A stretch of DNA of 64,000 nt from Entomomonas sp. E2T0. Lineage in GTDB: Bacteria; Pseudomonadota; Gammaproteobacteria; Pseudomonadales; Pseudomonadaceae. A model generated the notes under the pieces. It was not told the DNA's origin, made no database searches, and saw nothing but the letters and a program-made list of their open reading frames with translations. Positions within the stretch are counted from its first letter, which is position 1, and each line of letters begins with the position of its first letter. This document shows positions 57,273 through 64,000 of this stretch, one piece after another. The translations under genes and the position numbers were made by a program. Location: positions 372,001 through 436,000 of the forward strand of contig NZ_CP094972.1 in the NCBI RefSeq assembly GCF_025985425.1, written 5' to 3'.

Positions 57273-57277
57273 TTATA

Positions 57278-58786
57278 TTAATGATTCTGTATACTAGGAT
57301 CTATCCTAACAGGTAAAAATCTCCAAACAAAAAAAGTTAATACTGTTAATAAAAAACCTGCTGTTGCTAATACCAACACATGTGCATTAATAAAAGCTTC
57401 TTTTGCTGCCATAATCAGGCCATTACTTAGTATTTGTTGATCTTCTAATTTACTTGCTACCAACAATGCTTCATTAATCGAGTTCGTTGCTTGTATGGCT
57501 AACTCTTCAGATATTCCTGCTGGAATATCTATATTATTACTAAAAATAATGGTTAACATCACACCAAATAGCACTACACCAAAACCAGCACCCAACTCAT
57601 ATGCCATACCTTCGATTGCCCCTGCCGATGCTGACTTATCAGAAGGTGCTGAAGACATAATAGCTGCTGTTGAAGCTAATAAAGCTGTACCTATACTCAA
57701 CCCTAATAAAATCATTAATGACCAAGCTAAATAAGGAAAACGCATAAAGTCACATAAAGATAAACCAAAGAAACTTAAAGCACTAATCCCTATACCAACA
57801 GTAGCCACCATACGCAGACCTAACCTTGCTACTAACCAGCCCGCCAATGGTCCACCTAAGCCACTAGCCAACATCAATGGCAACATAAATAAACCTGCTT
57901 GCAATGGAGTTTTACCATGAACAAATTGCAGCTCTTGCGCCATTAATAACTCAAATCCTACAATACTAATCATCGCAGTCATGGCCATTACAACGCCTAT
58001 TGCCATAACTCTTTGTTTAAGCAATCTAAAATCCACCATTGGCGATAAACTATCTAACTCTTTTCTTATAAAAATAAATAAAATAACAAATCCCAATATG
58101 CCTATTAATAAAACTATCAAAAATGAGCTATCTGCTCTTAATCCAGACTTAATAGCGTAAATTAATAGTAAAATACCTGTAATAAGTACTAGTGCTTTAC
58201 CAATTTCCCATTTTTGTTGATCATTCTGTGCTTGCTTTGGAACAACAAGCAATATAGCAACTATCGTAATCACAACAATAGGGATATTAATTAAAAATAC
58301 TGATCCCCAATAAAAATGTTGCAATAAATACCCACCAACTAAAGGACCTATCGCAGCCCCTCCCACACCAACAGTTGTCCAAATACCTAAGGCAACAGCT
58401 CTTTCCTCATCATTTAAAAATGTTTTACGCACTCCAGCTAAAGTAGCTGGCAAAATCATGGCTGCACCAATAGCTAAAAAAGCTCTAGCTATAATTAACA
58501 TCAATGAAGTAGGAGCTAACGCCGCACTAATAGAAGCAAAACCAAAAATAATTAACCCTAAAATAGCTAATTTTTTATAGCCTAACCTATCCCCTAATGC
58601 TCCCATTGGCAGTAATAAACCTGCCATAATCAATGAATAAATATCTATAATCCAAAGTAACTCATTAGCAGAAGATTCTAGTTCCAAACTCAGTGTTGGA
58701 ATAGCCACATGCAAAACAGTAGCATCAATTGATACTGGTAAATACATGAGGATAATCAACGCCAAAATTAGCCATTTATTACTCAT
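57278..58786 (-). CDS. smvA: SmvA-type MFS efflux pump (DHA2, 14 helices)
   Basis: 502 residues from ATG 58786, chosen because AAAGAGGG lies just ahead; 58813 is an upstream alternative. 'YLPVSIDATVLHVAIPTLSL' and 'NELLWIIDIYSLIMAGLLLP', then 'GALGDRLGYKKL', match SmvA of enterobacteria closely. Motif C 'GVGGAAIGPLVGG' marks a drug/proton antiporter. SmvA exports cationic biocides (methyl viologen, chlorhexidine, quaternary amines). Divergent from its likely TetR repressor. Confidence 0.9.
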   Translation of the reverse strand: MSNKWLILALIILMYLPVSIDATVLHVAIPTLSLELESSANELLWIIDIYSLIMAGLLLPMGALGDRLGYKKLAILGLIIFGFASISAALAPTSLMLIIARAFLAIGAAMILPATLAGVRKTFLNDEERAVALGIWTTVGVGGAAIGPLVGGYLLQHFYWGSVFLINIPIVVITIVAILLVVPKQAQNDQQKWEIGKALVLITGILLLIYAIKSGLRADSSFLIVLLIGILGFVILFIFIRKELDSLSPMVDFRLLKQRVMAIGVVMAMTAMISIVGFELLMAQELQFVHGKTPLQAGLFMLPLMLASGLGGPLAGWLVARLGLRMVATVGIGISALSFFGLSLCDFMRFPYLAWSLMILLGLSIGTALLASTAAIMSSAPSDKSASAGAIEGMAYELGAGFGVVLFGVMLTIIFSNNIDIPAGISEELAIQATNSINEALLVASKLEDQQILSNGLIMAAKEAFINAHVLVLATAGFLLTVLTFFVWRFLPVRIDPSIQNH

Positions 58787-58806
58787 CATACCCTCTTTAA
58801 ATTTTC

Positions 58807-58850
58807 TGAACATAAGTTCAAGTTTGTATATTTTATATAAAAGTTGAACA
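58807..58850. promoter_or_regulatory. Putative operator in the smvA-smvR spacer
   Basis: TGAAC-ATAA-GTTCA is a perfect inverted repeat at 58807-58820, and a further GTTGAAC half-site follows near 58843-58849, flanking an AT-rich -10-like TATATAAAA. Position between a TetR gene and its divergent pump suggests repressor binding. Confidence 0.45.
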
Positions 58851-58904
58851 TTCGTCCATATTTATTGCATAATTATCAAAACTAGTAACAACTCGGATAT
58901 TAGA

Positions 58905-59480
58905 ATGGCCTACCTAAAAAAAAATGAAAGATACAATGCTATTTTAGCAACAGCCATGAAAATAATTACCCAAGAGGGAATAGCAGCAATAACAGCTAGA
59001 CGTGTTGCTCATGAAGCCAATATAGCTGTGGGCCAAATTCACCATCACTTTAAATCTGTAGGTCAACTAAAAGCTGAAGCCTTAGCAAGGGTAACAGAAG
59101 AATTAATTACAAAAACCCAACTCTCTTATCAAAATGAATCCATCATTAACCAAATCATCAATATTATTAGTCCTATTGAAGGAGAAATAGGTTCTGTTAT
59201 GAGAAAACTATGGAATGAGGCCGTTTTTCTTGCTGAACGTGATCCAGATATAAAATTAGCCTATAAACAATCTATTGAAGAATGGCACAGTGCCACAACC
59301 AAACTAATAGAAGAAGGTAAACACAAACAACTTATTACTACACAAAATAGTTCTGGATTAGCATGGCAACTAATCGCCCTCAGCTGTGGTTTTGATAGTT
59401 TAGCCGTAGTAGAAGAATTTAGATTTGATATTGATACAATAAAAAACCACATCATCAAAATTCTTTGTCAAAAAGAATAG
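58905..59480 (+). CDS. smvR: TetR-family repressor (SmvR-like)
   Basis: 191 residues. The helix-turn-helix is 'ITARRVAHEANIAVGQIHHH' near 27-46. The C-terminal domain 'VMRKLWNEAVFLAERDPDIK' is like SmvR/YjdC-type regulators. Starts at the end of a 118-base divergent spacer from smvA. In Klebsiella and Salmonella the same pair controls biocide efflux. Symbol given by this context. Confidence 0.82.
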   Translation: MAYLKKNERYNAILATAMKIITQEGIAAITARRVAHEANIAVGQIHHHFKSVGQLKAEALARVTEELITKTQLSYQNESIINQIINIISPIEGEIGSVMRKLWNEAVFLAERDPDIKLAYKQSIEEWHSATTKLIEEGKHKQLITTQNSSGLAWQLIALSCGFDSLAVVEEFRFDIDTIKNHIIKILCQKE

Positions 59481-59576
59481 AATAATAATTAGTCAGTTAC
59501 TCAAACCTACTTTCTTTTTAAATTATTAACCTAATTGAATGCTATGATAATAATCACTTCTATCATATTGCTTTAT

Positions 59577-60506
59577 TTATTCCCTTTTCTTAACAGGTTT
59601 ACCCTGCCAATACCCTGCTAATAAAGAGCCCGAAATATTATGCCAAACAGAGAAGATAGCACCAGGCAAAGAAGCTAATGAAGAGAAATAAGTTTGTCCT
59701 AAAGTAGCAGCTAATGCTGAATTCTGCATACCTACTTCAATAGACATTGTTCTACAAGTGGACTCATCAAAACCAAATAATTTTCCACCCCAATAACCAC
59801 CTAATAAGCCAATTGCATTATGCAATATAATAGCTAGCATAATAGTCACTCCCACATTAGCAATTTGACCTCTACTAGCAGCTACCACAATACCAATTAG
59901 AAATATCAAACTACACATAGATAAAAAGGGTAATATTGATTCAACTTTTTTCACCAATTTATTAAAAAAATAATGAATAATTAAACCTAATATAATAGGT
60001 ACAAGCACTATTAAAACTATATGCTCAAACATCTCCCAAGCATTTACTTGTACTGACTGACCTACTAGTAATAACGTAAGTAAAGGAGTAACCACAACCC
60101 CAACTAAGGTTGAAACCGAAGAAATAGTTACTGAAAGTGCTACATCACCTTTAGCTAAATAAATAATCACATTAGAAGCTGTTCCACTAGAAACACTACC
60201 TACCAAAATCATTCCCACTGCTAAATCAGTAGGCATTTGAAAAATTTTGGTTAAAATTAGAGCCGTAAATGGCATCACAATATAATGTAATACCGTACAC
60301 ACAATAACTGCTTTAGGCTTAGCAAATACATATTTAAAATCTGCAAAACTTAAAGATACCCCCATAGTAAACATAACAAACATTAGTAAATAGCTAATAC
60401 TGGGTTTAAATGGTGTAAATATAGTAGGTATATAATAAGCAACAACTGCTATAGCAGTTGCCCATAATGGAAATAATTGACAAACTTTAATTAATATTTT
60501 TACCAT
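59577..60506 (-). CDS. Bile acid:sodium symporter family transporter (BASS)
   Basis: 309 residues with about nine or ten membrane helices. 'LLMFVMFTMGVSLSFADFKY', 'VGSVSSGTASNVIIYLAKGD' (the sodium-site crossover) and 'EVGMQNSALAATLG' are family hallmarks. Bacterial members move organic anions such as ketopantoate (PanS) or pyruvate; the sequence does not tell which. Single gene, convergent with smvR. Confidence 0.88.
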   Translation of the reverse strand: MVKILIKVCQLFPLWATAIAVVAYYIPTIFTPFKPSISYLLMFVMFTMGVSLSFADFKYVFAKPKAVIVCTVLHYIVMPFTALILTKIFQMPTDLAVGMILVGSVSSGTASNVIIYLAKGDVALSVTISSVSTLVGVVVTPLLTLLLVGQSVQVNAWEMFEHIVLIVLVPIILGLIIHYFFNKLVKKVESILPFLSMCSLIFLIGIVVAASRGQIANVGVTIMLAIILHNAIGLLGGYWGGKLFGFDESTCRTMSIEVGMQNSALAATLGQTYFSSLASLPGAIFSVWHNISGSLLAGYWQGKPVKKRE

Positions 60507-60528
60507 ATTATTATTGTCTTTATTAAAA

Positions 60529-60557
60529 AAATCCCCACATCATATGATTGGGGATTT
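60529..60557 (-). terminator. Terminator downstream of the pilin gene
   Basis: 9-bp stem AAATCCCCA / TGGGGATTT, with an eleven-base loop; on the minus strand it is followed by TTTTTTAATA. About 150 bases past the pilin stop and 23 before the BASS start. Confidence 0.8.
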
Positions 60558-60710
60558 ATATATTTTATCACTTAAATATAAACTACTATCAAATAAAGGA
60601 AGTTTTTACTGCACATTACAATACAAAGCTTTAATAAATAATGTAAGAAGAAGTTATGAAATTTCAAGCATAACGAAGCAGTCAAATACTCATTCGAAAC
60701 TTATAACTAA

Positions 60711-61184
60711 TCAAAATTCACCAAGCGCATCACCTGCTGATAAACCACCTTCGCAACTATTAGGCACATATGCCTGTTCTATTGTAGTTCTACATGCCCA
60801 CTCAATAGAACCTACATTAAACCTACCAGCTAAAACAATAACATTATCAGCAACTGCTGGACTAAGTTTACTATCACTTGTTGATTTTGTCAGAACCATA
60901 ACCATACAAGTATATTTTTGTCCACCTATATTTCCCGCAGCACCAAAGACAACTTGATAGGTATTAGGAACTTTATCTTTCACTATTCCTGAAGGGCACA
61001 TATTCTTCATACTAACTGTTTCTGCTATTTCAGTTTTATATCTAGTCAATACATTTACAATTTCTGTTACCTGTATCTTAGCAATATGTGTTCTATAGGC
61101 AGGTACAGCAATAGCGGCCAATATACCTAGAATCGCAATAACAATCATCAATTCAATTAATGTAAAACCACGTATTCTATTCAT
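60711..61184 (-). CDS. pilA: Type IV major-type pilin (PilA/PilE)
   Basis: 157 residues. Prepilin cleavage site 'RG^[18 protein letters not shown]': Phe7 becomes the methylated N-terminus, and Glu11 (mature +5) is present. '[11 protein letters not shown]' continues the helix. Four cysteines (63, 93, 131, 144) sit in the globular head; the last two could form the usual C-terminal disulfide loop. Length fits a pilus subunit. Immediately upstream is the rRNA operon end. No sigma-54 element found. Confidence 0.92.
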   Translation of the reverse strand: MNRIRGFTLIELMIVIAILGILAAIAVPAYRTHIAKIQVTEIVNVLTRYKTEIAETVSMKNMCPSGIVKDKVPNTYQVVFGAAGNIGGQKYTCMVMVLTKSTSDSKLSPAVADNVIVLAGRFNVGSIEWACRTTIEQAYVPNSCEGGLSAGDALGEF

Positions 61185-61398
61185 ACAACAACCATAACTT
61201 CTATTTCAAAATGACATAAGCACTTTAACAAAAAATATTATAAAGATCCATTAACCCTACTTGAACAGAATAAAAAATTTGTTCAAAAACATAGAAATAG
61301 AAATTAAAATGAAGAGCATTAAGAACTAACATTATGCTTGGATTCCAGCTGCAGAAGACAATTCTGTAATTCACTTATATATTTTCATTACTCAATAA

Positions 61399-61434
61399 AA
61401 AAGCCCCATCATATAAGTTTATGATGGGGCTTTT
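61399..61434 (-). terminator. rRNA operon terminator
   Basis: 15-bp perfect stem (AAAAGCCCCATCATA arms) with loop of six; read on the minus strand it is followed by TTTTTT-type sequence. Lies nine bases past the 5S 3' end. Confidence 0.9.
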
Positions 61435-61442
61435 GTTTAGGA

Positions 61443-61560
61443 GCTTGAGGATGACCTACTCTCACATGGGGAGACCCCACACTACCATTGGCGATACGTC
61501 GTTTCACTACTGAGTTCGAGAAGGATTCAGGTGGTTCCAACGCTCTATTTTCCTCAAGCA
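61443..61560 (-). rRNA. rrf: 5S ribosomal RNA
   Basis: About 118 bases on the minus strand. Recognised by 'CGAACTCAGTAGTGAAACG' and 'GATGGTAGTGTGGGGTCTC', and by closing ends TGCTTGAGG / CCTCAAGC. Ends are set by the terminal stem and may be off by one or two bases. Confidence 0.97.
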
Positions 61561-61740
61561 ATTCTTTATGGTGAGAAGGTTCTTGGTTATCTTACCCCAT
61601 CACCCAAATCAGATATGCTTTTGTATGCTGTAAAGATTAATCATTATTTCAGTCTAGTCTACGCTTTGGCAAACGAACTCATTTGCTCACTTTCGACTTT
61701 TGCTTGTCTTTCTTTGGTTAACTAAATAACTTGGGGTTAT
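61561..61740. other. 23S-5S spacer
   Basis: 180 bases with no tRNA gene seen. Confidence 0.8.

Positions 61741-64000
<2,260 letters not shown>

Overview
The window looks like chromosomal DNA from a low-GC gammaproteobacterium related to Pseudomonas. Three things point there: the DAHP synthase is close to the Pseudomonas enzyme, the type VI secretion (T6SS) gene order matches the P. aeruginosa HSI-II locus gene for gene, and the genes are AT-rich with long AT-rich spacers. An Entomomonas-like member of Pseudomonadaceae would fit, but this is inference from memory, not a database result.

Bases 1-31,300 (all minus strand) are a T6SS locus. The main operon runs from 30,688 down to 9,982: tssA, tssB, tssC, tssE, tssF, tssG, clpV, a sigma-54 activator (sfa), a 46-residue lipoprotein (orfX position), fha, tssJ, tssK, tssL, tssM, a PP2C phosphatase and a Ser/Thr kinase. 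hcp follows with its own sigma-54 (-24/-12) promoter. After about 2 kb of decayed DNA comes a cargo module: vgrG, a DUF4123 adaptor, and a very large coiled-coil effector candidate (at least 1,235 residues) that runs off the left edge. The decayed DNA holds a MORN/YwqK-type antitoxin relic and a second multiply frameshifted gene.

Bases 31,700-36,900 (minus strand) hold a five-gene cassette matching the uncharacterised STM4011-STM4015 families: two radical SAM enzymes, an alkaline-phosphatase/sulfatase-fold hydrolase, an ATP-grasp protein and a leucine-rich-repeat-like protein. A 28-40 codon hydrophobic ORF and a 22-bp perfect palindrome sit in front of the last gene. An APS kinase (cysC) and the helicase hrpA lie just upstream.

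Bases 41,600-54,200 are mostly housekeeping and stress genes: aroG-type DAHP synthase, a small GNAT, a PfpI/DJ-1 protein, a secreted two-cysteine protein, a DMP19-family protein, a secreted amidohydrolase, a glycosyltransferase, argH, an Rrf2 regulator with azoR, ssb, adhP, yjdM and panC. Between argH and the Rrf2 gene is an unusually GC-rich, strongly folded segment (about 49,124-49,330). It probably forms the 5' leader of a small DUF3077/DUF6124-like gene.

Bases 54,200-60,500 contain the zinc uptake system (znuA divergent from zur-znuC-znuB across a near-perfect Zur box), an smvA/smvR efflux-repressor pair and a bile-acid:sodium-symporter-family transporter. The right end has a type IV pilin gene, then the 3' part of an rRNA operon on the minus strand: a terminator, 5S, and about 2.26 kb of 23S that continues past base 64,000.
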